DNA of 64,000 bases from Neobacillus bataviensis (GTDB lineage: Bacteria > Bacillota > Bacilli > Bacillales_B > DSM-18226): assembly GCF_019969725.1 (NCBI RefSeq), contig NZ_JAHXYW010000005.1:186001-250000 (forward strand), in the 5' to 3' direction. This document shows, one piece after another, positions 8,831 through 17,098 of the stretch. Positions within the stretch are counted from its first letter, which is position 1. Every line of letters starts with the position of its first letter. The notes under the pieces were generated by a model. That model saw only the letters and a program-made list of their open reading frames with translations. It was not told where the DNA came from and did no database searches. Made by a program: the position numbers and the translations under genes.

Positions 8831-9829
8831 GTGCAAGAAAATCAAAAAGTTTTTGACATTACTATTATCGGCGGAGGCCCTGTCGGTCTTTTTACAGCTT
8901 TCTACGGAGGAATGAGACAAGCTTCAGTAAAAATCATTGAAAGTTTACCTCAGCTAGGCGGCCAATTATCTGCCCTTTATCCGGAAAAATATATTTATGA
9001 TGTTGCTGGTTTTCCAAAGGTCCGTGCACAAGAATTAATTAATAACTTGAAGGAACAAATGGCGAAATTCGAACCTTCAGTTGCCCTCGAGCAATCTGTT
9101 GAAAAATTGGAAAAGCTCGAAGACGGAACTTTTAAATTAACCACTAATAAAGAGGTTCACTTTTCTAAAACCGTCATTATTACAGCTGGAAACGGAGCCT
9201 TCCAACCGCGCCGCTTAGAGCTTGAAAGTGCTGTCCAGTATGAAAAGAAAAACCTCTATTACTTTATAGAGGACTTAAACCAATTTGCCGGCCAAAAAGT
9301 AGTTGTATTTGGCGGCGGAGATTCAGCAGTGGACTGGGCTTTAATGCTGGAGCCAATTGCCGAGCAAGTAACGATTGTTCACCGTCGTGATAAGTTCCGC
9401 GCACATGAGCATAGTGTGGAAAATTTATTTAATTCAAAAGTAGATGTAAAAACTCCGTATGTACCTGCAGAACTAATTGGGGATGAAGACGGGATTAAAC
9501 AAGTTGTTCTTCAATATGCTAATGGTGAAGGAAAAGAAACGATTGATGTGGATGCTGTCATTTGTAATTATGGATTTGTATCCTCACTTGGACCTATTAA
9601 AGAATGGGGTCTCGAAATTGTTAAGAACTCGATTGCCGTCAATTCCAAAATGGAAACAAATATTCCAGGAATATATGCAGCCGGTGATATTTGCACCTAT
9701 GATGGCAAAGTAAAACTTATCGCCTGTGGTTTTGGTGAAGCGCCAACTGCCGTAAATAATGCGAAATCATTTATCGATCCTAAAGCAAAAGTACAGCCGC
9801 TTCATAGTTCTTCAATGTTTGATAAGTAA
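8831..9829 (+). CDS. yumC: Ferredoxin/flavodoxin--NADP+ reductase YumC
   Basis: A 332-residue thioredoxin-reductase-like ferredoxin--NADP+ reductase (type 2 of the Bacillus YumC class). FAD-binding GGGPVG lies near residue 12, the NADPH-binding motif [10 protein letters not shown] near 160, and the second FAD motif [11 protein letters not shown] near 280. It lacks the CxxC pair of thioredoxin reductases, as expected. It supplies electrons from NADPH to ferredoxin or flavodoxins. The start is GTG with GGGGG upstream. Divergent from yumB; a dispersed repeat follows the stop directly. Confidence 0.93.
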   Translation: MQENQKVFDITIIGGGPVGLFTAFYGGMRQASVKIIESLPQLGGQLSALYPEKYIYDVAGFPKVRAQELINNLKEQMAKFEPSVALEQSVEKLEKLEDGTFKLTTNKEVHFSKTVIITAGNGAFQPRRLELESAVQYEKKNLYYFIEDLNQFAGQKVVVFGGGDSAVDWALMLEPIAEQVTIVHRRDKFRAHEHSVENLFNSKVDVKTPYVPAELIGDEDGIKQVVLQYANGEGKETIDVDAVICNYGFVSSLGPIKEWGLEIVKNSIAVNSKMETNIPGIYAAGDICTYDGKVKLIACGFGEAPTAVNNAKSFIDPKAKVQPLHSSSMFDK

Positions 9830-9835
9830 TAAGAA

Positions 9836-9977
9836 AAGCGGAAGCACCCGTTTAACGGCGTTTGGACTGGAGCACTTTGACTGAGATAAAGGAAACACGG
9901 AGAGCGGAGCGATCCGATGTTGACTTATCGTAGGGAAATGGGCGAAGTACACTAGCCGCTGGGTGCTGGAGCTGGAC
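9836..9977. repeat. Dispersed intergenic repeat with terminal inverted ends
   Basis: About 142 bp between yumC and yutM. The left end AGCGGAAGCACCC and right end GGGTGCTGGAGCT are near inverted copies, and the GACTGAGATAAAGG and CGAAGTACACTAGCCGCTGG segments recall a repeat I know from many Bacillaceae intergenic regions. No gene is visible in it. It could form a long cruciform-like RNA if transcribed from yumC. Confidence 0.5.
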
Positions 9978-10011
9978 AATTCTCAAAGTTTAAAATTAAT
10001 ACTTTCTACAA

Positions 10012-10038
10012 CAAAGGCGCCCACTTGGGCGCCTTTTT
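10012..10038. terminator. Terminator between yumC and yutM
   Basis: An AAAGGCGCCCA / TGGGCGCCTTT stem with almost no loop, followed by TTTT. It works for yutM on the minus strand and may serve yumC. Confidence 0.75.
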
Positions 10039-10040
10039 AT

Positions 10041-10406
10041 TTAACATTCTTCAGGTGTACCTGCTGCAGTCGCTGTTCGGAAAGAAGAACCACATCCGCA
10101 GGAAGCAATAGCGTTCGGGTTGTCAATCGTAAAGCCACCGCCCATCATGGACTCTTTATAATCAATTTTCGTGCCCCGTAGAATTAGTGCACTTTCCTGA
10201 TCTACGACTATTTTAATTCCATACTGTTCAAATTGCTTGTCAGCCGGATTTAGCTCGTGTTCGAAGCCCATTCCATAAGATAAGCCGCTGCATCCTCCAC
10301 CTTTTACACTTACTCGTAAGTAGGCTCCTTCTTCTTCATTGTGCTTCATCATTTCTTTAATGTGAAGAGCCGCCGCTTCCGTTAAGATTACAACATCATT
10401 GCTCAT
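10041..10406 (-). CDS. yutM: A-type Fe-S carrier protein (HesB/IscA family)
   Basis: A 121-residue A-type Fe-S cluster carrier. The three conserved Cys are one in the GGGCSGLSYGMGF segment at about 37-49 and the CGCGSSF pair near 103-105. It likely receives clusters from the SufU/SufBCD machinery (also in this window) and delivers them to target enzymes. Full family length. Its neighbours yuzB, yuzD and yutI form a redox and Fe-S gene neighbourhood. Confidence 0.87.
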   Translation of the reverse strand: MSNDVVILTEAAALHIKEMMKHNEEEGAYLRVSVKGGGCSGLSYGMGFEHELNPADKQFEQYGIKIVVDQESALILRGTKIDYKESMMGGGFTIDNPNAIASCGCGSSFRTATAAGTPEEC

Positions 10407-10445
10407 AATTTCTCCTCCTTTTTTAAAGTTTTAATATAGTATATT

Positions 10446-10685
10446 TTAAAACATCGGATTTTCCTCTAAATATTGATAGATATTGTCCACAAGTTCATCA
10501 GGTGTTTTTCCTGTCACTACCTCTCCATTAACTAGAGCATATAATGTGGAGGCACATTTACCGCAATATCCAAGACATCCATATTCAATAATATCCAAAT
10601 TTGGATCTTTTTCTAATTTTTCAAGTGCTTTCTGCGCACCATTCGCCAGATTGCTGATACAAAATTCTATGATCGGTTGAATCAT
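10446..10685 (-). CDS. yuzB: YuzB family protein (DUF1450)
   Basis: A 79-residue protein with three conserved Cys, one near residue 8 and two in the [12 protein letters not shown] segment at about 34-45. The spacing recalls thioredoxin-like ferredoxins or zinc sites. Family DUF1450, function unknown. The ATG at 10,685 is used because GGAGAGGTG lies at good distance; a GTG three codons earlier lies within that site. It lies upstream of yutM on the same strand. Confidence 0.78.
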   Translation of the reverse strand: MIQPIIEFCISNLANGAQKALEKLEKDPNLDIIEYGCLGYCGKCASTLYALVNGEVVTGKTPDELVDNIYQYLEENPMF

Positions 10686-10945
10686 TCTTTTCACCTCTCC
10701 ATTACGTACCTATCCTACTATTTTTAACATGTTCCGTCAATTATCACGACTGTAGCTTTAGTGTCAAGAAAAGTGGGATAAGTGTTGTTATTTCGCCACA
10801 TTTTAGATATACTCATATGTGGTAAAAGAACAGAAATTATTCTAGAATATATCAATTAATTCCCATTTGTTTTTGATTCTGAAATGGGTTCCATTTGAGC
10901 AAAATAAAGACATTAGATATTGGTTTAAAAAAGGGGAAATACAAA

Positions 10946-12013
10946 ATGAAAAACCTTGTTATACTTGGCGGCGGATACGGCGGCATGAAAGTTTTAAACG
11001 AATTGCTTCCAAATCATCTGCCAGAAGACGTTACGATTACGCTTATTGACCGCGTACCGTATCATTGTTTAAAAACAGAATACTATGCTCTTGCTGCGGG
11101 AACGATTTCGGATAAAGAAATCCGTGTCGCCTTTCCAGAGCATTCACAACTCAACATCAAATATGGCGATGTCATCGGGATTGATCAAAAAGATAAGAAG
11201 GTCTTATTAAATGGTGAAGATCCTATTGAATATGATGACTTAATCGTTGGCCTGGGCTGTGAAGACAAATATCATGGGGTTCCTGGTGCTGATGAATATA
11301 CTTACAGCATTCAAAGCATTGAAAAATCCCGCCGCACCTACTCCGCATTAAACAATTTAGCTCCCGGATCTGTTGTCGGGATTGTTGGTGCAGGTCTTAG
11401 TGGTGTAGAACTGGCCAGCGAATTGAGCGAAAGCCGTGAAGATATTCAGATTAAATTATTTGATCGCGGAAAGTATATTCTTTCTTCTTTCCCAGAGCGA
11501 TTAAGTAAATATGTTGAAAACTGGTTTGTGAGGCATAATGTCGAAATTATTAACAACTCAAATATAACAAAAGTGGAAGAAAAAACACTGTTCAATCATG
11601 ATCAGGCAATCAAATGTGACGTCATTGTTTGGACAGCAGGGATCCAGGCGAATAAAATTGTCCGGGAGATGGAAGGGGAAAAGGACCGATTAGGAAGGCT
11701 TGAAGTAACACCTCATCATCATCTTCCTAATGATGAACATATTTTCATTGTTGGTGACTGTGCTAGTTCCCCGCATGCTCCAAGCGCCCAATTAGCTGAG
11801 GGTCAGGCTGAACAAATTGTCGAAGTACTTAAGAAGCGCTGGAACGGTGAACCTTTGCCTGAAACGTTCCCACCTATTAAATTAAAGGGTGTCCTTGGTT
11901 CTCTAGGTAAGAAACAAGGGTTTGGTATGATGGCTGAGCGTGCAATTACGGGACGTGTGGCCCGCCTGTTGAAATCGGGCATTCTGTGGATGTATAAATG
12001 GCATAACGGCTGA
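10946..12013 (+). CDS. yutJ: NADH dehydrogenase-like protein YutJ
   Basis: A 355-residue NDH-2-like flavoprotein with FAD-binding GGGYGG at 8-13, the NAD(P)H motif GAGLSGVELASEL near 155-167, and FIVGDCA near 265. Length equals B. subtilis YutJ. It is a paralogue of yumB; the electron acceptor is not known. The ATG at 10,946 behind AAGGGG was chosen; an upstream TTG start would add 17 unconserved residues. It ends at a bidirectional terminator shared with yuzD. Confidence 0.85.
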   Translation: MKNLVILGGGYGGMKVLNELLPNHLPEDVTITLIDRVPYHCLKTEYYALAAGTISDKEIRVAFPEHSQLNIKYGDVIGIDQKDKKVLLNGEDPIEYDDLIVGLGCEDKYHGVPGADEYTYSIQSIEKSRRTYSALNNLAPGSVVGIVGAGLSGVELASELSESREDIQIKLFDRGKYILSSFPERLSKYVENWFVRHNVEIINNSNITKVEEKTLFNHDQAIKCDVIVWTAGIQANKIVREMEGEKDRLGRLEVTPHHHLPNDEHIFIVGDCASSPHAPSAQLAEGQAEQIVEVLKKRWNGEPLPETFPPIKLKGVLGSLGKKQGFGMMAERAITGRVARLLKSGILWMYKWHNG

Positions 12014-12017
12014 TAAA

Positions 12018-12059
12018 AAAAGAAGCATTCCGTTTTGATAATTGGAATGCTTCTTTTTT
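12018..12059. terminator. Bidirectional terminator yutJ/yuzD
   Basis: A 15-bp stem AAAAAGAAGCATTCC / GGAATGCTTCTTTTT around a 12-nt loop, T-rich on both strands. Confidence 0.82.
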
Positions 12060-12387
12060 ATATCGCTTTATATCCGTACTTTTCAAGCTCTGAAAAAATG
12101 GTCTTGAGGCGTGGATTGCCTTCGCCAACTACTTTTTCTTTTATCACCACTACTGGATAAAACATATCTTCATCAATAACCCGTTTCGCAAAATGATATT
12201 TTTCAGGGTCTTCTTCTGGAGGCAGCAGGATATCCACATATGTCATTTTAAAGGGCTGCTCCGGGAACTTTCTTGTAATGGCCGCTTCCAGCCATTCAAA
12301 TGTTTCTTTTGACGAGGGCAGGTTGACACAGCTTGGGCATAATTGTTCGGCACCGTACAGAACAATTTCTACTTCGGTAAATTCCAT
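12058..12387 (-). CDS. yuzD: YuzD family protein (DUF1462), thioredoxin-like
   Basis: A 109-residue protein with the conserved YGAEQLCPSCVNLPSS segment, whose CPSC resembles a thioredoxin-type active site, and a GEGNPRLK segment near the end. Family DUF1462; function unknown. It is divergent from yutI (an NifU-like scaffold), which suggests a role near Fe-S assembly. The start ATG at 12,387 is uncertain; an ATG five codons upstream has an equally weak ribosome binding site. Confidence 0.78.
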   Translation of the reverse strand: MEFTEVEIVLYGAEQLCPSCVNLPSSKETFEWLEAAITRKFPEQPFKMTYVDILLPPEEDPEKYHFAKRVIDEDMFYPVVVIKEKVVGEGNPRLKTIFSELEKYGYKAI

Positions 12388-12539
12388 TAAAACCATTCCC
12401 ATCTTTTTTTCTTTTATTTTACAATAATTAAATGATAAAAACGAAGAAAATGTCTGTAAATGTGTGTTATCCTATTTTCTGAGAATGGATTTTTAAGGCC
12501 AATGACATTATAATATAGATAGGAAAGGAGACGATTAAT

Positions 12540-12776
12540 ATGGCAGAACAAGAAATGTTTGAACAAGTTCAGGAAGTATTAGATAAATTACGCCCATTTC
12601 TTCTTCGCGATGGCGGGGATTGTGAATTAGTTGATGTAGAGGATGGTATTGTTAAGCTTCGCTTGCTTGGTGCTTGTGGATCTTGCCCAAGCTCAACCAT
12701 CACATTAAAGGCCGGCATTGAAAGAGCTCTTTTAGAAGAAGTGCCAGGCGTTGTCGAAGTAGAGCAAGTATTTTAA
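12540..12776 (+). CDS. yutI: NifU-like Fe-S cluster scaffold/carrier (Nfu type)
   Basis: A 78-residue stand-alone NifU C-terminal domain. The [15 protein letters not shown] segment and the CGSCPSST motif at about 46-53 are diagnostic; the CxxC pair bridges a 4Fe-4S cluster between two subunits. It transfers clusters to apo-enzymes. A good AAAGGAG site precedes the ATG. Divergent from yuzD, as in B. subtilis. Confidence 0.9.
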   Translation: MAEQEMFEQVQEVLDKLRPFLLRDGGDCELVDVEDGIVKLRLLGACGSCPSSTITLKAGIERALLEEVPGVVEVEQVF

Positions 12777-12787
12777 TTAAAGACGAC

Positions 12788-12821
12788 AAAAGCGATTGCC
12801 TTTAGAAGCAATCGCTTTTTT
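12788..12821. terminator. Bidirectional terminator after yutI
   Basis: AAAAGCGATTGC pairs with GCAATCGCTTTT around an 8-nt loop and ends in TTTTTT. Confidence 0.82.
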
Positions 12822-12825
12822 AATT

Positions 12826-13815
12826 TTATGATTTTACAAAGGGTTTCCAGTCTTTATTCACAAGTGTTTTTGGCATGTTTCCTTCTAAAACTGATATGAT
12901 ATTTTCTACACAAAGCTTCATCATGGCGGTTCTGGTTTCAACACTTGAACTGCCGATATGCGGAAGTGCGACTACGTTTGGAAGCGATAATAATGGATGG
13001 TCTCGATTGATTGGTTCTCTTTCAAATACATCTAATCCAGCACCAGCAATTTCCCCTGCAATTAAGGCGTCATATAAGGCCTGTTCGTCGATTACAGGGC
13101 CTCTTGAAGCATTGATAAAAATAGCCGATTGTTTCATTCCTCTGAATACTTCACGCGTGAACAAGTTTCTGGTTTCTTGTGTTAGTGGTGTTAGACAGAC
13201 GATGAAATCGGATTTCTCGACAAGCTCTTTAAAAGGTACATACATGGCACCTAGCTTCTGTTCTATTTCAGGCTTTCTGGTCCGGTTATGATAAAGGACG
13301 TTCATATCAAAGCCTGTTGCCCTTTTGGCAACTGTTTCGCCAATTTTCCCCATTCCAACAATACCAATTGTTTTATGATGAATATCTTGGCCAGCCAGAA
13401 GCAGCGGGCTCCAGCTTTTCCATTTTCCTTCCTTGACATATTCGGCTGCCTCGACTATCCGGCGGGCGGCCGCCATCAGCAAACCAAAGGTTAAATCAGC
13501 CGTGGTGTTTGTTAAAACATCAGGAGTATTGCAAATTGCAACTCCTTTAATGCTTGCTTTTTTGACATCAATATTGTCAAAGCCTACAGCTAAATTAGCG
13601 ACAACCTTTAACCGATTCCCGGCGGTTAAAATTTGTTCATCGATTTGGTCAGATACCATCGTCAAGAGGGCATCTGCTTTCTCAGCCTCTGCGTGAAGGA
13701 CTTCTTTTGGAACGGGAATATCCTCATGTTCCCACATTTTTACTTCATATTTTTGTTTCATAACTTCAATAACTGCCTCTGGCAGCTTCCTAGTAATGTA
13801 AATATAAGGCTTCAT
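12826..13815 (-). CDS. D-isomer-specific 2-hydroxyacid dehydrogenase (glyoxylate/hydroxypyruvate reductase type)
   Basis: A 329-residue NAD(P)H-dependent 2-hydroxyacid dehydrogenase. The Rossmann motif GMGKIG is at 154-159, and the catalytic triad is Arg238 (NASRG), Glu267 (FEREP) and His286 (LPHIG). The NRTRKPE segment after the second beta strand carries basic residues that suggest a preference for NADPH. Closest functional classes are glyoxylate/hydroxypyruvate reductase and gluconate 2-dehydrogenase; the sequence alone does not decide. It appears monocistronic. Confidence 0.85.
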   Translation of the reverse strand: MKPYIYITRKLPEAVIEVMKQKYEVKMWEHEDIPVPKEVLHAEAEKADALLTMVSDQIDEQILTAGNRLKVVANLAVGFDNIDVKKASIKGVAICNTPDVLTNTTADLTFGLLMAAARRIVEAAEYVKEGKWKSWSPLLLAGQDIHHKTIGIVGMGKIGETVAKRATGFDMNVLYHNRTRKPEIEQKLGAMYVPFKELVEKSDFIVCLTPLTQETRNLFTREVFRGMKQSAIFINASRGPVIDEQALYDALIAGEIAGAGLDVFEREPINRDHPLLSLPNVVALPHIGSSSVETRTAMMKLCVENIISVLEGNMPKTLVNKDWKPFVKS

Positions 13816-13910
13816 GCTGCGTCCCTACCTCAATCCTAATTTTAGAACTCCTTGTCATTTTACCATATTATTCTGATTGAAATTTTTCAAAAATGTGTCA
13901 ATTCATATAT

Positions 13911-14924
13911 TTACACTTTATATAACCATTCCAACTGGGGGAGATTTAACCTTTTGATTGGCGCTCCCGAAATGTGAAAAAACCCAGCCAAAAATCGCTC
14001 ATATTCACCCGATTGTCTTAAAATTTTACTTAGCTGATCTTCTAATACCTTCTTATCCTGCTCGGACCGAGTTATATAATAATTTTCGATAGACTCAAAA
14101 TAGTGGAGTGGGAAAATTAGACGCGAGTATAATAATCGCCACGAAAATGATGATAATGGAGCAACACTTTGATATTCTTCAAAAAATTGTTTTAAATCGA
14201 CATCGTATGTTTGAAAATTTCGGAAATATCTCTCTCTTGTCCACTCGGCTAAATCACGGCTGCGATGATCAAATACCCAATCAAAGGGATTTTTAATAAC
14301 ATAATTGCCGCCCCACGTTTTTTTAGAAAAACGTTCATGACAGACTGTGCCGCTGTCCGTTTCGGCTGGTTCATCATCTATTTCTGTATCGACTAGGTAT
14401 TGAATGGCATTTTCAGTTAAGCCCATATAATAGGGAAATGATTCGATAAACATCCGTTCAAATTCATCTTCTGGCGTTTGAAAGAGAAGGCCATTCCAAA
14501 CTTTTTCCATTTGTTCAAGCCGCTTTTCCCATAATTCCTTCCACTTTCCAATTCGGCTGGACCGCTCGATTTGAAAGGGAACCCTTCTCCCGCGTTCATG
14601 AAATTTAGCGAGCTTACGCCCTAATTTGATTTTCCGCTGTTTTTCATCTGCTTGCCGATTGGCTAATACGCAATATTTATTTTGTTCCCATGTCGTAATT
14701 AAATTCCCTTCCTTGGACTGCAAAAATATAGGCACATTATGGTCGCCATAATTTCGCAGATGTTCGGCAATCTTCCCAAGTTCAGAAATATCCTCTTCTT
14801 CCTTTCCAGCAGGATTAGAGATTACATACAGCCAGCCATTGCCTCTTAAGGCGTCATACGTATCTAATTTTATATATTCTTGCGTTGTGATCCCATATTG
14901 ATTTTCAAGCATTTTCTGAAGCAT
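13911..14924 (-). CDS. yutH: Spore coat protein YutH (CotS-like kinase fold)
   Basis: A 337-residue protein of the YutH family, a CotS-related spore coat protein with a degenerate aminoglycoside-phosphotransferase fold. The KFHERGRRVPF segment near 108 and the NPFDWVFDHRSRDLAEWTRE segment near 218-237 match where the family keeps its kinase-like core. Catalytic ability is doubtful because no clear HxDxxxxN loop is visible. Expected in the mother cell, in the coat. A GAGGTGGG site precedes the ATG. Confidence 0.82.
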   Translation of the reverse strand: MLQKMLENQYGITTQEYIKLDTYDALRGNGWLYVISNPAGKEEEDISELGKIAEHLRNYGDHNVPIFLQSKEGNLITTWEQNKYCVLANRQADEKQRKIKLGRKLAKFHERGRRVPFQIERSSRIGKWKELWEKRLEQMEKVWNGLLFQTPEDEFERMFIESFPYYMGLTENAIQYLVDTEIDDEPAETDSGTVCHERFSKKTWGGNYVIKNPFDWVFDHRSRDLAEWTRERYFRNFQTYDVDLKQFFEEYQSVAPLSSFSWRLLYSRLIFPLHYFESIENYYITRSEQDKKVLEDQLSKILRQSGEYERFLAGFFHISGAPIKRLNLPQLEWLYKV

Positions 14925-15015
14925 ACGAGTCCCACCTCTTCTTCATACCCTTATTAAGTCATATATATGAAGGAGCATTAAAAAACTTGTTGTCTTCCTG
15001 TTTTTTTTAAAAAAA

Positions 15016-15153
15016 GCTCTGTTAAACTCTGTTGTTGATATGGCGCTTCGCTTTCCGCGGCGTACCGGGGAGCCTCCTCGGCGCTTTTGCACCTGTGGGG
15101 TCTCCCCAGCCCCGTAATCCCGCAGGAGTCTTCGCGCCTTCCGCTCTGTTAAA
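15016..15153. repeat. Dispersed GC-rich Bacillaceae repeat flanked by 11-bp direct repeats
   Basis: A GC-rich block in an AT-rich gap of about 390 bp between yutH and yutG. The core has GGCGCTTCGCTTTCCGC at one end and TTCGCGCCTTCCGC at the other, with the internal GAGCCTCCTCGGCGC and TCCCGCAGGAGTC stretches common to a repeat present in many Bacillaceae genomes. GCTCTGTTAAA occurs on both sides, at 15,016-15,026 and 15,143-15,153. An open frame on the minus strand here is a by-product of the repeat. The remainder of the gap holds nothing else recognisable. Confidence 0.6.
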
Positions 15154-15313
15154 AAATCAATCAACTATTGCTTTTAACACTTCCAAAAAATGAATAGAAA
15201 ATATGGTCGAATGGAAAGATAAAATTTTGATTGGTTCTTTTACTTTGAATTGCATATCTTATGAAAAAAGAGTATATATATAGTGAAAATCCAAAGAAAA
15301 GGTGATAAAAGGG

Positions 15314-15829
15314 ATGGCAGACGACAAAAAAGTAGATATGACCGAAGAAACTGCACGCAGATGGCTAACAGAAAGAGGCGTCCAAATTCAAGATATTGCT
15401 GATTTAGTTTTTTATTTACAAGAAAAATATCATGAAAATTTACAAATGGCAGACTGTATTGCTAATGTGGAACGCGTCCTCTCCAAACGTGAAGTGCAAA
15501 ATGCCATTATTACCGGAATCCAGCTCGACATGCTTGCTGAAAAAGGAATGCTTGAGGAGCCGCTTCAATCGATCATAGGGACAGATGAGAGTCTTTATGG
15601 AGTAGATGAAATACTTGCCTTTTCGATTGTGAATGTGTATGGATCAATTGGATTTACCAATTATGGTTATATTGATAAACAAAAGCCTGGCATCTTAGCC
15701 CATCTAAATGATAAATCAACCGGTGAGTGCCACACTTTTTTAGATGATATTGTCGGTGCAATTGCCGCAGCTGCCTCAAGCAGACTGGCGCACCGGGCAG
15801 CAAGAATGGAAAAAGAAAAAAATAGTTAA
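15314..15829 (+). CDS. yutG: Phosphatidylglycerophosphatase A family protein YutG
   Basis: A 171-residue PgpA-family protein. The SIVNVYGSIGFTNYGYID and GECHTFLDDIVGAIAAA segments carry the conserved Asp and His of the family. Unlike E. coli PgpA it has no clear membrane span, so the Bacillus branch may act on another phosphate ester. The ATG at 15,314 lies behind AAAGGTG; a GTG four codons earlier lies in that site. It converges with yutF on a shared terminator. Confidence 0.8.
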   Translation: MADDKKVDMTEETARRWLTERGVQIQDIADLVFYLQEKYHENLQMADCIANVERVLSKREVQNAIITGIQLDMLAEKGMLEEPLQSIIGTDESLYGVDEILAFSIVNVYGSIGFTNYGYIDKQKPGILAHLNDKSTGECHTFLDDIVGAIAAAASSRLAHRAARMEKEKNS

Positions 15830-15858
15830 AAGGATGGGTGTAAACCCCATCCTTTTTA
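15828..15858. terminator. Bidirectional terminator yutG/yutF
   Basis: AAAAGGATGGG pairs with CCCATCCTTTT around a short loop and continues into T. Confidence 0.8.
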
Positions 15859-16620
15859 TACCTCCCATTGCTTCAATGAATCAATGGCATATGTAGGTTT
15901 TCGTTTATACCCTTTAAGCAATTCTTTCGTGGTCACACCTGTATGAACCAATAGTGTGTCCATCCCGGCATTCATGCCCGCTAAAATATCTGTGTCATAA
16001 TAATCCCCGACCATGATCGTTTCTTCCTTGGCCGTTCCTAATACCTTTAAGGCCTGCTCCATAATAATCGATTCCGGCTTGCCGATAAAAATCGGTTTCG
16101 TTTGGGTAGAAACCGTAATGACGGATGTCAGCGAACCATTCCCCGGCAACAGCCCTCTTTCAGTTGGAATTGCAATATCACCATTGGTAGAAATGATGGC
16201 CGCTCCATTTCTAACAGCCAAACAAGCAACAGCTAATTTCTCATAACTGATGGAGCGGTCAATCCCAATCACGACAAATTCCGCATTTTCTTGGGCAAAT
16301 TGGAATCCCTTTTCTTCAAGCGCCAATCGTAGCCCTTCCTCTCCAATTACATAAACAGCAGCATCCTTCTTGGTTTCATAGATGTAATTAGCGGTTGCCT
16401 GGCTGGTCGTGAATACAAGTTCTTCCTCTGCCGGAATATCGAAATCCCGAAGCTTTTCGGCAACCTGTGCTGGTGTCCTTGACGAATTATTTGTTACAAA
16501 TAAATACGGGATTTTCTTAGCCCGCAGACTTTTGACAAAATCAGAAGCTGCCTCAATACGTTCAGTTCCTTTATACATCGTTCCATCTAAATCAATTAAA
16601 TAGCCTTTATATTTTTTCAA
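15856..16620 (-). CDS. yutF: HAD-superfamily phosphatase YutF (NagD-like)
   Basis: A 254-residue HAD hydrolase of the NagD/4-nitrophenylphosphatase class. Motif I is DLDGTMY at 10-16, motif II is VTNNSS at 43-48, the motif III Lys lies in IGKPE near 178, and motif IV is GDYYDTD near 203. All catalytic Asp are present. It has a C2 cap, so it likely acts on small phosphorylated metabolites. The physiological substrate is not settled. yutE lies just upstream, 6 nt away, on the same strand and is probably co-transcribed. Confidence 0.88.
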   Translation of the reverse strand: MKKYKGYLIDLDGTMYKGTERIEAASDFVKSLRAKKIPYLFVTNNSSRTPAQVAEKLRDFDIPAEEELVFTTSQATANYIYETKKDAAVYVIGEEGLRLALEEKGFQFAQENAEFVVIGIDRSISYEKLAVACLAVRNGAAIISTNGDIAIPTERGLLPGNGSLTSVITVSTQTKPIFIGKPESIIMEQALKVLGTAKEETIMVGDYYDTDILAGMNAGMDTLLVHTGVTTKELLKGYKRKPTYAIDSLKQWEV

Positions 16621-16626
16621 AATCCT

Positions 16627-17070
16627 TCACTCCTGACTTTTAAAGGCGGAAACAGGACCTAGTTCATTTGTAAGATAATCGCGGACATTTTTCGCAAAAA
16701 GAGATAAAGCCGGATGAGATTTTGCAAATTGTTCCTTTAGATCACTATGGACTATTTCTGTATAATCTTGCACAAGTTGCTTCCGGTATGGAATGAGGCT
16801 TTTTAAGACATTACCTATTTCTTGTGATATGACCCTTTCATCCATTAAAATTTCAATGATATCGTCATAACTCCCGGGGTCGCGCATGATAAAACCGTCA
16901 ATCATGGCATTGCCAACATCAAAAATGGCTTCTAGTGACATTTGTGTTATCCGTTCCAATGCAGCTTTTTCTAATGGTGTCGACCATTCTGACTGCTCAG
17001 TGAAAAGATTTATTTGTTTTTCTAAATAAACCAAAGTTGTTTCCATTTTATCCCGGTCTACAAAATACAT
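16627..17070 (-). CDS. yutE: YutE: DUF86/HepT-like HEPN-fold protein with degenerate active motif
   Basis: A 147-residue, mostly helical protein of the DUF86 family, related to HepT toxins. The SLEAIFDVGNAMID helix near 48-61 is typical. In active HEPN ribonucleases an R-x4-6-H motif follows; here the matching stretch is YRKQLVQDY near 98-106, where Arg remains but the His is missing. No MntA-type antitoxin gene is adjacent. It is therefore probably a non-toxic, housekeeping member. The ATG at 17,070 is used because GGAAGTGGAG precedes it. Confidence 0.8.
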   Translation of the reverse strand: MYFVDRDKMETTLVYLEKQINLFTEQSEWSTPLEKAALERITQMSLEAIFDVGNAMIDGFIMRDPGSYDDIIEILMDERVISQEIGNVLKSLIPYRKQLVQDYTEIVHSDLKEQFAKSHPALSLFAKNVRDYLTNELGPVSAFKSQE

Positions 17071-17098
17071 TTGCTCCACTTCCTTTTTTGTTGTCTTA

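Noticed and set aside
14943..15164. A 73-codon open frame on the minus strand before yutG
   Set aside because: It lies wholly over the dispersed GC-rich repeat, has no ribosome binding site and its composition follows the repeat.
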